From Cohnella hashimotonis (GTDB lineage: Bacteria; Bacillota; Bacilli; Paenibacillales; Paenibacillaceae), in assembly GCF_030014955.1 (NCBI RefSeq), contig NZ_JAGRPV010000001.1:3348001-3412000 (forward strand): DNA of 64,000 nt. Reading direction: 5' to 3'. The notes under the pieces were generated by a model. The model was not told the origin of the DNA and searched no databases. It saw nothing but the letters and a program-made list of their open reading frames with translations. This document shows positions 17,408 through 27,978 of this stretch, piece after piece. Position numbers and translations under genes: made by a program. Within the stretch, counting starts at the first letter, position 1; the number at the start of each line of letters is the position of its first letter.

Positions 17408-18604
17408 TTACTTCACTCCCAACGGGATAAAATGACTCGTGTTGCCGGTAATGAGGCCGCCTGCTCTGCCGAGGAGACCACAAGGCTTGCCGTTAAGTAC
17501 GAACATGCCGGTGAGCAGACGGAAATCGCCCGCCGCGGTCCGAATGGGAGCGAGCTCCGCACGCTGCTGATAGACCATCGGAAACATCTCGCTCGTATCG
17601 AACCCGTCGCGGTCTTCCGCTTCAAGCTCGCCGCTTTTGCCGTACAGCTTGACCGAGCCGCCCTCTCTGCCGAACATCGACTTGGATACGAAGTCAGCGT
17701 CGAGAACGGGTCTGTCGTAAGTCGGAAGCATATAGCGCGCGATTGCGGCGCGATCGGCCTGGTCGAACAACAATCCTAGCTCATATAAGCCCCAGGCGGC
17801 GGCTTGCAAGCCCTTGGACTGCATGACAATGCTGTGCGGCGAATTAAAAAGCGCGAGATTGCCCGTATCGATCGCATAAAGCAGGGCATCGCCGCCTTCG
17901 TCGTAGGCAAGCCATTCCTTGGGGTACAGCGCGAACAGCCTTTCGATCGGCTTGCCCTCCCCGTCCTTCAGCACGCCTTCGTCCACCCACAGGTCCAGGC
18001 AATCGACGAATCTGACGGGCAGCCCTCCGTGCTTCGCGAGCGCCTCGATCGTGCCCGAGTCCTCCAGGTGGCTGCCGTAATCCATGCAGGCCGCAGCTTC
18101 GGGGCGCTCAACCGCCCAGGCTTCGGCAACCAGAGCCGCCATGTTCGCGTTGGGCGATTCGACGCCGGCCTCCGCACACAGCCACGGCGTCGCGATCGCG
18201 GCTTCGACGTAGCCCGTCGGCGTATCCGCGTTCAGTTCCAGCAGCTTGATCGTTCCGTCCGCCGAAACGGCGAAGTCGAACCTCGCATACCGGCTTATAA
18301 GCCCTTCGGGCGGCGCCGGCAGCAGGTCGAGCGTGTCCCACAAGATCTCCGGGATGCCGAGCAGCGCGTACAGCTCCCGCTTGCCGAATACGTAACGGGC
18401 CGTCTTGTCGAGCACGCGCCAAAGCGCTGCCGAAGCGGCTTCGAGCTCCGCGTACAGCGCCTTGGGCAGGACCAGGATCTGATCCAGCCAATAGGCCTCT
18501 TCCTCCAGATCCGCCCAGGCAAAGCCGAGCTCTGCGAGCTTGGCGACCCGCTCCCCCCTGTCGGGATGCGGCATGCCTCGAAGCTCGAATACGGTGTCGC
18601 TCAT
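17408..18604 (-). CDS. Glutathionylspermidine-synthase-like ATP-grasp ligase (YjfC-like)
   Basis: The 398-residue protein matches the C-terminal synthetase domain of glutathionylspermidine synthase: an ATP-grasp fold with YARFDFAVSADG and LLELNADTPTG near 95-120 and a later KSMFGREGG nucleotide loop. It lacks the amidase half, as do E. coli YgiC and YjfC. Such enzymes form amide bonds between a peptide or protein carboxylate and an amine; no substrate is established for this type. The ATG at 18604 overlaps the preceding stop as ATGA, which excludes longer in-frame starts. Confidence 0.9.
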   Translation of the reverse strand: MSDTVFELRGMPHPDRGERVAKLAELGFAWADLEEEAYWLDQILVLPKALYAELEAASAALWRVLDKTARYVFGKRELYALLGIPEILWDTLDLLPAPPEGLISRYARFDFAVSADGTIKLLELNADTPTGYVEAAIATPWLCAEAGVESPNANMAALVAEAWAVERPEAAACMDYGSHLEDSGTIEALAKHGGLPVRFVDCLDLWVDEGVLKDGEGKPIERLFALYPKEWLAYDEGGDALLYAIDTGNLALFNSPHSIVMQSKGLQAAAWGLYELGLLFDQADRAAIARYMLPTYDRPVLDADFVSKSMFGREGGSVKLYGKSGELEAEDRDGFDTSEMFPMVYQQRAELAPIRTAAGDFRLLTGMFVLNGKPCGLLGRAGGLITGNTSHFIPLGVK

Positions 18605-19353
18605 CCCCCGAACCCGCCGGAAGACCTCGATTTGCCGCCGGAGCCCGAAGAGCCGAATACGCTTTTGGACTTGGAACTGCCCGAGGACGACCCGCTGAAC
18701 CCGCTGGAGTTGCCGCCGATGCCGCCTGGCTTGGAAGACGACGAGCGGCGGGTAACCGAGCCGCTTTTGTCGGTCGTCTTGGGACGAACCGCGGAGCCGA
18801 CGACCGGCTTGCTGCGGAACGTCTCGCTGTCGTACGACTTGGCCTTGTAAGGACGGGTCGTTCCTGCGTAATAGGTCGTGTGGGAATTCGCCCACCCGGA
18901 CGACGAATAAGAGGAACCGTTATTGAAGATCAAATGGTAAAGCAGTAAATCGTCCCAGCCAAAGCCGGAATGATAGCCGTTGTTGACGATAACGGTTTGA
19001 CCCGAGCTGCCCGTTCCTGTACCCGATCCCGTCCCGCTTCCTGCGGCCGGCGGACAAGGGACGACGTCCTCGCCGTCCTTGCATTCATCGCCATCGCCCG
19101 CAAGCGGCAGATTCCAGTCGACAGCCGGGTCGTAAAAGGCTTTGACAGCCTCCGACGACCATTCGACCAGTTTGGGCTGCGCGACCGCCGCCGTCTCGGA
19201 TGGCTTCGCTTCGGCCGCGAAGGAGGCGGAGCCCAGCGCGGCGTTGGCGAGCAGCGCGATGCCGAGCGAGGTGGACAGCGTCTTGAGCGGTGCGCCGTCT
19301 TTACCGAAAAACTTGAACTTTGCCGAATCGTCCGTTTTATCTTGTCTTGTCAC
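18601..19353 (-). CDS. Secreted Gly/Ser-rich protein of the ligase operon
   Basis: The 250-residue product has a charged N-terminus, a hydrophobic segment (residues 25-46, ending SFAA), an acidic CKDGEDVVPC stretch, a Gly/Ser/Thr linker, a central GYHSGFGWDDLLLYHLIF region and a long Ser/Gly/Lys-rich tail ending in GGFGG. This design resembles the DUF1190 proteins YgiB/YjfM that accompany YgiC/YjfC in E. coli, though I claim only similarity of architecture. The disordered tail makes it a candidate substrate of the adjacent ligase (inference). Confidence 0.8.
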   Translation of the reverse strand: MTRQDKTDDSAKFKFFGKDGAPLKTLSTSLGIALLANAALGSASFAAEAKPSETAAVAQPKLVEWSSEAVKAFYDPAVDWNLPLAGDGDECKDGEDVVPCPPAAGSGTGSGTGTGSSGQTVIVNNGYHSGFGWDDLLLYHLIFNNGSSYSSSGWANSHTTYYAGTTRPYKAKSYDSETFRSKPVVGSAVRPKTTDKSGSVTRRSSSSKPGGIGGNSSGFSGSSSGSSKSKSVFGSSGSGGKSRSSGGFGG

Positions 19354-19381
19354 GATGCGTGCCTCCCGCTACCGTCCTGCT

Positions 19382-19600
19382 TCAGGGCTCGGTGCCCGTG
19401 CGGACGACAAGAATTTCCAGCTTGCCGGAATCCAGATTAAGCCTGCCTTCGACCGTTTCGTATTCAAAGCCGCCGACCGTGATGTAGTTGACGTGCTCTA
19501 GCGCAGCGACCATGTTCAAAGTCCAGGTGCGTTCGTCGATCCGCTTGAGTTCCCCGGCCTCGTTTTTCTCCATCAGGTAGACGGAAATTCCGTTGTCCAA
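19382..19600 (-). CDS. Small 72-residue protein heading the ligase operon
   Basis: A TTG at 19600, preceded by GAAGGG at 8 nt, opens a 72-codon frame encoding a beta-rich acidic protein (ISVYLMEKNEAGELKR near the start, ILVVRTGTEP at the end). It lies 28 bp upstream of the Gly/Ser-rich gene and directly after a good promoter, which supports it being real. No family recognised. It could be a structural partner or modification target of the ligase. Confidence 0.65.
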   Translation of the reverse strand: MDNGISVYLMEKNEAGELKRIDERTWTLNMVAALEHVNYITVGGFEYETVEGRLNLDSGKLEILVVRTGTEP

Positions 19601-19640
19601 TCCCTACACCCTTCCGAATTTGGAATCTTTGCACTGAATT

Positions 19641-19670
19641 ACAGTAAACGAAGATAGAATCGAGTGTCAA
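19641..19670 (-). promoter_or_regulatory. Sigma-A-type promoter of the six-gene ligase/channel operon
   Basis: TTGACA and TACTGT, 18 bp apart on the minus strand, lie 41-70 bp upstream of the TTG start at 19600. The -35 box is consensus. Confidence 0.6.
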
Positions 19671-19682
19671 TTGGTATTTTGG

Positions 19683-19718
19683 AAAAAAAAACAAGCCCGC
19701 CATATTAACGGCAAGCTT
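19683..19718 (-). terminator. Terminator after selO
   Basis: On the minus strand AAGCTTGCC and GGCGGGCTT pair (two G-U) across an 8-nt loop and are followed by at least nine T residues. Confidence 0.8.
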
Positions 19719-19745
19719 GGAATGTTGGCAGATTCTGTCGTCCGG

Positions 19746-21215
19746 TCAAGTTCCGCAAAAGGTTCTGTATCTGCCGCACGACGGATGGGGCGGCTCGGCA
19801 AATTCAGCTTGCGCCGGCGCGTAGGCGAACGGATCTCGAAGCGCCTCGACCAGCCGGTTCAGGACGCCGTAATCGCCGCGTTCGACAGCCGCCTCGAGCG
19901 CCTCTTCCACGCGGTGGTTGCGGGCGATCGCCGCCGGATTGCTGCGTGTCATGAGCCGCTGAGCTTCGGCGGCCGCATCGTCCGTATCGCCGATTCTGGC
20001 TCGCCATCTGCCGTGCCAGCTCGCGAATGCATCCGATTCGAACAGCGCCCCTTGCTCCGTCGCGCCGACGGCCAAACTCGCGAACGTATTCGTATAGTCG
20101 GCCCGATGCGTCTCCATCAGTTCAAGCAGGTCTTGGGCGAGGGCTTCGTCCTCGGACGCTTCTCCCGGAAGTCCGAGCTTGGCGCGCATGCCGGCCAGCC
20201 ACTCGGCTTCGAACAGCTGCGGAAACGCGGATATCTCCCGTTCCGCCAAAGCTACCGCACGTTCCTCGTCCTTGTGGAGCAGCGGCAGCAGCGTCTCGGC
20301 AAATCGCGCCAGATTCCAGGCGGCGATCCGAGGCTGCTGGTTGTACGCGTAGCGGCCGTTCGCGTCGATCGAGCTGAACACCGTTGAGGGATCGTACGCG
20401 TCGAGGAACGCGCAGGGACCGTAATCGATCGTCTCTCCGCCGATCGCCATGTTGTCGGTATTCATCACGCCATGAACGAAGCCGACCAACTGCCACTTCG
20501 CGATCAGAGCGGCCTGCCGGCCGACGACCGCCTTGAGGAACGACAGGTAGTCGCCGTGCTCGATTTCCGGGTCATGCCTTTGCATCGTATAATCGGCAAG
20601 CACTCGCACTTGGTCCGCGCCGCCGGCGCCTGCGGCGTATTGGAATGTCCCTACCCGAATATGGCTGGCTGCGACGCGGGTCAGAATGGCGCCGGGCAGC
20701 TCGTCCTCGCGAAATACGGGCTCGCCCGTGGCCACGACCGCCAGGCTGCGCGTCGTCGGAATGCCCAGTCCGTGCATCGCCTCGCTGATTGCGTACTCCC
20801 GCAGCATCGGTCCTAGCGCCGCCCGGCCGTCTCCGCCGCGCGAATAAGGCGTGCGTCCCGAGCCTTTAAGCTGAATGTCCCGGCGCCTTCCATCCGGAGA
20901 GAGGTGCTCGCCCAGCAGCAGCGCGCGGCCGTCTCCCAACATTGTCAGGTGACCGAACTGGTGGCCGGCGTACGCTTGCGCCAAAGGCTCCGCGCCTTCA
21001 GGCGCCGCATTGCCGGCCAGGACGGCCAAGCCGGCTTCGCTGCGCAGCGCTTCCTCGCTTAGACCGAGCGACTCGGCCAATCGGACGTTAAGCACGGCGA
21101 GCTTTGGGGCGCCCACCGGATTAAACGGGATTTTCGAGTAAAAAAAAGCTGGGAGACGCGCGTAGCTGTTGTCGAAGCGCCAGCCGGCCGCCGTCGTGGA
21201 GTCAGGGTTCGTCAT
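19746..21215 (-). CDS. selO: Protein adenylyltransferase SelO (YdiU)
   Basis: The 489-residue pseudokinase-fold enzyme transfers AMP from ATP to Ser, Thr or Tyr of protein substrates in the redox-stress response. Family hallmarks visible are [18 protein letters not shown] near 80-97, [17 protein letters not shown] near 115-131, and [18 protein letters not shown] near 235-255, which contains the metal-binding Asn and Asp. The length is typical. It follows the phosphoesterase gene by 41 bp in the same direction and ends at a strong terminator. Confidence 0.93.
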   Translation of the reverse strand: MTNPDSTTAAGWRFDNSYARLPAFFYSKIPFNPVGAPKLAVLNVRLAESLGLSEEALRSEAGLAVLAGNAAPEGAEPLAQAYAGHQFGHLTMLGDGRALLLGEHLSPDGRRRDIQLKGSGRTPYSRGGDGRAALGPMLREYAISEAMHGLGIPTTRSLAVVATGEPVFREDELPGAILTRVAASHIRVGTFQYAAGAGGADQVRVLADYTMQRHDPEIEHGDYLSFLKAVVGRQAALIAKWQLVGFVHGVMNTDNMAIGGETIDYGPCAFLDAYDPSTVFSSIDANGRYAYNQQPRIAAWNLARFAETLLPLLHKDEERAVALAEREISAFPQLFEAEWLAGMRAKLGLPGEASEDEALAQDLLELMETHRADYTNTFASLAVGATEQGALFESDAFASWHGRWRARIGDTDDAAAEAQRLMTRSNPAAIARNHRVEEALEAAVERGDYGVLNRLVEALRDPFAYAPAQAEFAEPPHPSCGRYRTFCGT

Positions 21216-21256
21216 AACGTCTCCTTTCGCAACCGTAAGGGTGCGTATTTTAAAAT

Positions 21257-21769
21257 CTAGCCTTTATCCGGATAAAATATATGTCTCGCGCGCAGTTGGC
21301 CGTCGTCGGCTTCCAGAATGCCGAATGAAAATTGAGCTTGCCTCCGCTTGTCGGTCGGCGAGCCCGGGTTAAAGATCAGCATGCCGCTCTTTGCGTCGCG
21401 CCGCAGCACGGGAATATGGGAATGCCCATAAACGACTGCGTCAAGCTGGTCGTCTTTAAAGGCCGCGACCGCGTGCGCCTCCGTCTTCGTCCGAAGCGCC
21501 GCTCCGTGCCCGTGCACGACGCCGATCCGGCAGCCGCCAAGCGTCAGCTGTACGCGCATGCCGAACTTGGCTGCGATCTCCGGTCCGTCGTTATTCCCTA
21601 CGACGCCATATACCGGCGCATACGCCGACAATGCGTCGTATACGCTCAGGCGGGTCCAGTCTCCGGCATGAATGATCGCCGCTGCGCCCGTCAGCTCGCG
21701 CTGCAGTGCCGCCGGCAGCCGCTTGCTCATTCTCGGCATATGCGTATCCGATAAGACCACGATCTTCAT
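21257..21769 (-). CDS. YfcE/MJ0936-type metallophosphoesterase
   Basis: The 170-residue phosphodiesterase carries all five metal-binding motifs of the calcineurin-like fold: SDTH (residues 7-10), AGDW, GNNDG, HGHG and GHSHIP. Small enzymes of this family hydrolyse phosphodiesters with Mn2+; physiological substrates are rarely known. It is cotranscribed with selO. Confidence 0.9.
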   Translation of the reverse strand: MKIVVLSDTHMPRMSKRLPAALQRELTGAAAIIHAGDWTRLSVYDALSAYAPVYGVVGNNDGPEIAAKFGMRVQLTLGGCRIGVVHGHGAALRTKTEAHAVAAFKDDQLDAVVYGHSHIPVLRRDAKSGMLIFNPGSPTDKRRQAQFSFGILEADDGQLRARHIFYPDKG

Positions 21770-21851
21770 GCGCGATTCCCCGCTTTGCCTAGACTCGGTT
21801 CAATTAATCTTACCCTAGCCGCGTCCAATCATGAAGTGTATTTTGGAAATT

Positions 21852-23510
21852 CTAAAATTCAGCCGCCGCGGCCAGTTCTCGTTTCATTTCTTCTTCGTAT
21901 TCGGCGCGCTGCGCGTCGGTGTATTCGAGCGTATCCGCCATAAAGTCGAGGACGGCCGCCAGGTTCCGCTGCGCCCAATCGATATCGAAAAATAATGCGC
22001 CGGTGCGCCTGATCAGAAAATCCGCGGGCTTAACGGCCATCTCCGCCTCGATGGCGTACGCGAGCATGCCATAAACTTCGTCGGAAAGTCCCTCGCCGGC
22101 GTTGCTGCCCTTCCGTCTGGCGATGCGCTCGAATACAGCGGCAGCGTTCGATCCGTATCTGCTCGCCAGCTGGAGCGCCGTCTCGGCCGACAATCCTGCC
22201 GCCTCCCCGGCAGCCGCAGCTTTTTTCACAAATTGGGTATAACGCCTGGAGCCGCCGACGTCGCCGCCCGATATCGGCAGCTCTCTTGTCGAGCAAGGGC
22301 CGAACGGACCTCGGCCGGCGGCAAGCAACGAGGCGGACAGCCGATCGACGACCGTTTCGGCCATTTTGCGGTAGCCGGTGAGCTTGCCGCCCGCGATCGT
22401 GAGGAGGCCGGACGGCGACAAGAAGATTTCATCGCGCCGCGACACTTCCGAGGGCGACTTGCCCTCTTCATAAATAAGCGGCCGGAGGCCCGCCCAGCTC
22501 GATTCCACATCCCGCTCGCGAAGACGAAGATCCGGGAACATGCCGTTGCAGGCGTCCAGCAAGTAGTCCCGATCCTCCCGCGTCGCCCTCGGCTGCGCCG
22601 TATCGCCAGCATAATCGGTATCCGTCGTGCCGACGTACGTCTTGCCGTCGCGCGGAATCGCGAATACCATGCGGCCGTCCGGCGTGTCGAAGTACACCGC
22701 CTGGCGAAGCGGAAACCTGCCGCCGTCGAAGACGAGATGGACGCCCTTGGTGAGCCGCAGCGTCTTGCCTCGCTTGGACCGGTCCAGCTCCCGCAGCGTG
22801 TCGACCCACGGCCCCGCGGCGTTGACGATCTGCCGCGCCCGGATCCGATACTCCCCCCTTCCGATCAGGTCGCACGCCAGCACGCCCGTCACTTTTCCCG
22901 TTTCATCGTAATGGAACTGCTCGGCCTTCGTATAATTGACGGCGTCGGCGCCGGATTCGGCCGCCTTTTTAAGCACCTCGATCGTCAGGCGCGCATCGTC
23001 CGTCCGGTATTCTACGTAAGAACCGCCGCCTCGCATGCCTTCCATTTTCAACAGCGGCTCCAGCGCCAGCGTCTCCTCCGCGCTAAGCATGCGTCGCCGT
23101 TCGTCCCGCTTCACGCCGGCGAGGAAATCGTAGAGGCGCAGTCCCAGCGACGTGCTCAGCTTGCCGAACGTACCGCCCTTGTACAAGGGCAGAAGCATCC
23201 GCTCCGGCGTCGTAACATGCGGGCCGTTCTCGTAGACGATCGCCCGTTCTTTGCCGACCTCGGCGACCATTTTAATCTCGAATTGCTTCAGATATCGCAG
23301 CCCGCCGTGCACCAGCTTCGTCGACCGGCTGGAGGTTCCCGCCGCGAAGTCCTGCATGTCGATCAGCGCCGTCCGCATCCCTCTTCGCTGCGCATCCAGC
23401 GCGATCCCGGCCCCCGTAATCCCGCCGCCGACGACCAGCACGTCGTAAATCTCCTTTTCCATCTCGTTCAGCTTGGCTAACCGGCTCATTCCGGCAAATG
23501 CGCTCGTCAT
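21852..23510 (-). CDS. glpD: Aerobic glycerol-3-phosphate dehydrogenase
   Basis: The 552-residue FAD enzyme oxidises glycerol-3-phosphate to dihydroxyacetone phosphate and passes electrons to quinone at the membrane. It shows the dinucleotide fold VLVVGGGITGAGIALDAQ near residues 24-41, the family string GTSSRSTKLVHGGLRYL, and a C-terminal helical domain. The ATG at 23510 follows AGAAGG. It is the last gene of the glp group and is preceded by a leader hairpin fit for GlpP antitermination. Confidence 0.96.
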   Translation of the reverse strand: MTSAFAGMSRLAKLNEMEKEIYDVLVVGGGITGAGIALDAQRRGMRTALIDMQDFAAGTSSRSTKLVHGGLRYLKQFEIKMVAEVGKERAIVYENGPHVTTPERMLLPLYKGGTFGKLSTSLGLRLYDFLAGVKRDERRRMLSAEETLALEPLLKMEGMRGGGSYVEYRTDDARLTIEVLKKAAESGADAVNYTKAEQFHYDETGKVTGVLACDLIGRGEYRIRARQIVNAAGPWVDTLRELDRSKRGKTLRLTKGVHLVFDGGRFPLRQAVYFDTPDGRMVFAIPRDGKTYVGTTDTDYAGDTAQPRATREDRDYLLDACNGMFPDLRLRERDVESSWAGLRPLIYEEGKSPSEVSRRDEIFLSPSGLLTIAGGKLTGYRKMAETVVDRLSASLLAAGRGPFGPCSTRELPISGGDVGGSRRYTQFVKKAAAAGEAAGLSAETALQLASRYGSNAAAVFERIARRKGSNAGEGLSDEVYGMLAYAIEAEMAVKPADFLIRRTGALFFDIDWAQRNLAAVLDFMADTLEYTDAQRAEYEEEMKRELAAAAEF

Positions 23511-23546
23511 GTCGATGCCCTTCTTTCTGTCGATTCGAATGCAATA

Positions 23547-23598
23547 AAACCACGATGATGCAGACCGCGCCAGGGTGGCGCAGCCGATATCGTGGTTT
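23547..23598 (-). promoter_or_regulatory. GlpP-type leader hairpin/terminator in front of glpD
   Basis: Minus-strand arms AAACCACGAT and ATCGTGGTTT, with an inner GCGCCA/TGGCGC stem, lie 37-88 bp upstream of the glpD start and end in a short T run. B. subtilis glpD is controlled by GlpP at such a leader inverted repeat. It also terminates glpK read-through. Confidence 0.7.
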
Positions 23599-23630
23599 CT
23601 CCTGATCTCCGACCGGATATGAACTTGTCG

Positions 23631-25702
<2,072 letters not shown>

Positions 25703-25737
25703 GGGGGTACCCCTCCGTTCGGTCTAGATATAAAAAG

Positions 25738-25792
25738 AAAAGGAGATCGCGAACTCGTCCCCTGGGGGACTTGAGTCGCGTGCTCTCCTTTT
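25738..25792 (-). promoter_or_regulatory. Leader terminator hairpin upstream of glpP-glpK
   Basis: Minus-strand arms AAAAGGAGA and TCTCCTTTT, with inner GTCCCC/GGGGAC pairing, are followed by a T-rich run and lie between the promoter and the glpP start. This matches an antitermination target of GlpP. Confidence 0.75.
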
Positions 25793-25819
25793 CTCCGCCG
25801 CGCATATGAACTTGACACG

Positions 25820-25848
25820 ATTATATTACAGGATCCGGATGGCGTCTA
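25820..25848 (-). promoter_or_regulatory. Promoter of the glpP-glpK operon
   Basis: TAGACG and a consensus TATAAT are 17 bp apart on the minus strand, just upstream of the leader hairpin. Confidence 0.6.
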
Positions 25849-25969
25849 CCCTGAGGTTAGGCGCTTTAGAGTCGGCGTGCGTAGCGTTGCTCACCGCTCC
25901 TTCCGCTATCGGGCTTCGCAGGCGCATCGCTTGAGGCGAAAGCGACAACAAGCGCAGCCACCGTCGCGA

Positions 25970-27154
25970 TCAGGCTCGCGACGGCGGTCCGAGCCGGGTC
26001 GCCTGTACGAGCCGGCGTCCGAGCGCCGGCATGCAGCGCGCCGCGCTCAAAGCGGTACGCGCCAGAAGCGGCCGGCCGGCTGCACGCTGCAGCAAGTTCC
26101 CCCATCGCAGCGGACCGCTGAATTCGCTGCGAATCGCGCGGGCATACGCCTCCTCCCACTCTTGTAGGGACAGCTCGCCGCAGAGATAACGCTCTGCGGA
26201 CATTGCGCACAGCTGCGCGGCGCGAAGCGCCATCGACATGCCATCCCCGCACAGCGGCGGGATCGTCGCGCAAGCGTCGCCGACGAGCGGAATGCCGTCC
26301 CAGGGGACTGGTCTGGCATATAATCGCACCGGCGCGATTGCGGCATGCGTGCCCGACACGGGCAGCGCGCCGGACAAACGCAGGTCGAGCGCCTGACTGC
26401 GAGACCGCGCGAGCTCGAGCCAGCCCTGCACCACGGTCGGCGCGTCGCGAACCGTGCGCCTGTCGAGCAGCGCGGCGGCATTCACGATGCCGTTGCTCGC
26501 GGGAGACAAGCCCAGATAGCCTCCGTCAAAAAAATATAGCTCGACTTCGTCCCTCGCTTCGATGCCTGTAAAGTGCATCTTGACGCCCAGGTAAGGCGAG
26601 CTTGCCGGCTTGTTCCTTCGCTGCGCGCCAGTCAAAACGGACAAACGGCCACCGCCGCCCCAAGCGCCGATGACGGCGCGCGCCCGCACGGTAATCGCCT
26701 CCCCGCCGCGAAGGATGTTCAGCGAGCAGCCTTCCGCTTCGCGCCGCATCGATGAGACGGTCGTTCCCGTCGCGACCTCGACGCCGGCCATTCGGGCTTC
26801 TCGGTGAAGTGCTTCGTCAAGGGCGAAGCGGCTGAGCCCCCAAGCCACGCCGGGCAACCGTATATAGAGAGGCGCACTTCCGAAGGCGTGAATCCGCGCC
26901 GCGCGGATTTCTGCCGGCTCGAGCGACTTTAAAGCAGAAGCGAAGCCGAGTTCGGACAGGATGCCGATCGACTCGGGCGACAAAAATTCCCCACACACTT
27001 TGTGCCTTGGAAACCCTTTTCGATCAATCAGGAGTACGCTGCGCCCGCGGTCCGCGAGCGCCTTGGCGAGACTGCTGCCCGCAATGCCCGCGCCGATGAT
27101 CGCCACGTCAACCGCCTCGCATAACGCAGGAACTCGCTTTAAGACTTCGTTCAA
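25970..27154 (-). CDS. FAD-dependent oxidoreductase of the type III PKS cluster
   Basis: The 394-residue flavoprotein has a Rossmann FAD fold (VAIIGAGIAGSSLAKAL, residues 17-33), the RHKVCGEFLSPE string typical of geranylgeranyl-reductase-like monooxygenases, and a GD motif in PLVGDACATIPPLCGDGMSMAL near 290-310. It starts at a TTG at 27154 that overlaps the methyltransferase stop (TTGA) and follows AAGGAGG. By analogy with SrsC of Streptomyces griseus it may hydroxylate a polyketide ring; this is inferred from gene order and fold. Confidence 0.87.
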   Translation of the reverse strand: MNEVLKRVPALCEAVDVAIIGAGIAGSSLAKALADRGRSVLLIDRKGFPRHKVCGEFLSPESIGILSELGFASALKSLEPAEIRAARIHAFGSAPLYIRLPGVAWGLSRFALDEALHREARMAGVEVATGTTVSSMRREAEGCSLNILRGGEAITVRARAVIGAWGGGGRLSVLTGAQRRNKPASSPYLGVKMHFTGIEARDEVELYFFDGGYLGLSPASNGIVNAAALLDRRTVRDAPTVVQGWLELARSRSQALDLRLSGALPVSGTHAAIAPVRLYARPVPWDGIPLVGDACATIPPLCGDGMSMALRAAQLCAMSAERYLCGELSLQEWEEAYARAIRSEFSGPLRWGNLLQRAAGRPLLARTALSAARCMPALGRRLVQATRLGPPSRA

Positions 27155-27978
27155 GCGAGCGCCTCCTTTCCGTCGGGACCCGTTCCGCTTGAGCTGGAGC
27201 CAGATCTTGGGCCATAATCGGGAGTTGGACGGGCTGTCTTCGGCACCGTAACGACATAGCGGAACAAAGGTCGCCAGCTGTACGCGAAACCGTTCTCTCC
27301 CATCCGCACGCGAAGCCGCTCCCAATCCGAAGCCCGAAAACCCTTCGCGACAGACAGCGGACCGTCGTTCACGACATAACGGTTCCCCGATACGAGTCTG
27401 GCCGCCAGCCATACGGCCGTCCAAGCAAGCCAATGGCGATGAATATCCTGAATGACGATTCCCACTTTGGAAGCCCTCAGCATGGCTCTCGCGACGTCAG
27501 GCAGCTCCTCATCTTCAAAATGATGTACGAACTGGGACGCGGTGACGATGTCCGCGACCGCTTCTTCAAGGTCGAACAGGTCGCTGCGCATGACATGAAT
27601 GCGAGGCTCGCCGGCGTAAAATGCCCGCGCTTCGGCGCACGCTTCTTCCGTCCGGTCGACGAGCGTGATGCCAATGGTCACATCGTGCGCTTCGGCCCAG
27701 CGGAGCAGCGCCGCATTGACGTCCCCGGAGCCGGCTCCGATGTCCAGCACCGTGAGGCGCTTCGGACGTCCCGCGTGCTCCCAGAGTCGCACGACGCCGT
27801 ACAACGTCCGGCCGGATGCGGCGAACAGTCGGTTCAGCCTGCGCAAATGCCGCAGCGCTTCGCGCAGTTCGGCGCCTCCCTGCGCCAGATCGTCCATCAG
27901 CTCGGGCGCTTTTGCGCGCGTTTTGAGCAGCTTAAACATGGGAGGCCAGCTGCGCTTCATCGATCGGCTCGATTTCAC
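27151..27978 (-). CDS. Class I SAM-dependent methyltransferase of the type III PKS cluster
   Basis: The 275-residue protein carries SAM motif I (LTVLDIGAGSGDVNAAL near 74-90) and a post-I acidic residue in ITLVDRTEEAC, followed by an Asp-Leu region ADIVTASQFVHHF. The GTG at 27978 follows GGAG by 6 nt and lies within the end of the PKS gene; ATG codons at 27960 and 27939 are alternatives. It would methylate the polyketide product, probably at oxygen or ring carbon (inference). Confidence 0.86.
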   Translation of the reverse strand: MKSSRSMKRSWPPMFKLLKTRAKAPELMDDLAQGGAELREALRHLRRLNRLFAASGRTLYGVVRLWEHAGRPKRLTVLDIGAGSGDVNAALLRWAEAHDVTIGITLVDRTEEACAEARAFYAGEPRIHVMRSDLFDLEEAVADIVTASQFVHHFEDEELPDVARAMLRASKVGIVIQDIHRHWLAWTAVWLAARLVSGNRYVVNDGPLSVAKGFRASDWERLRVRMGENGFAYSWRPLFRYVVTVPKTARPTPDYGPRSGSSSSGTGPDGKEALA

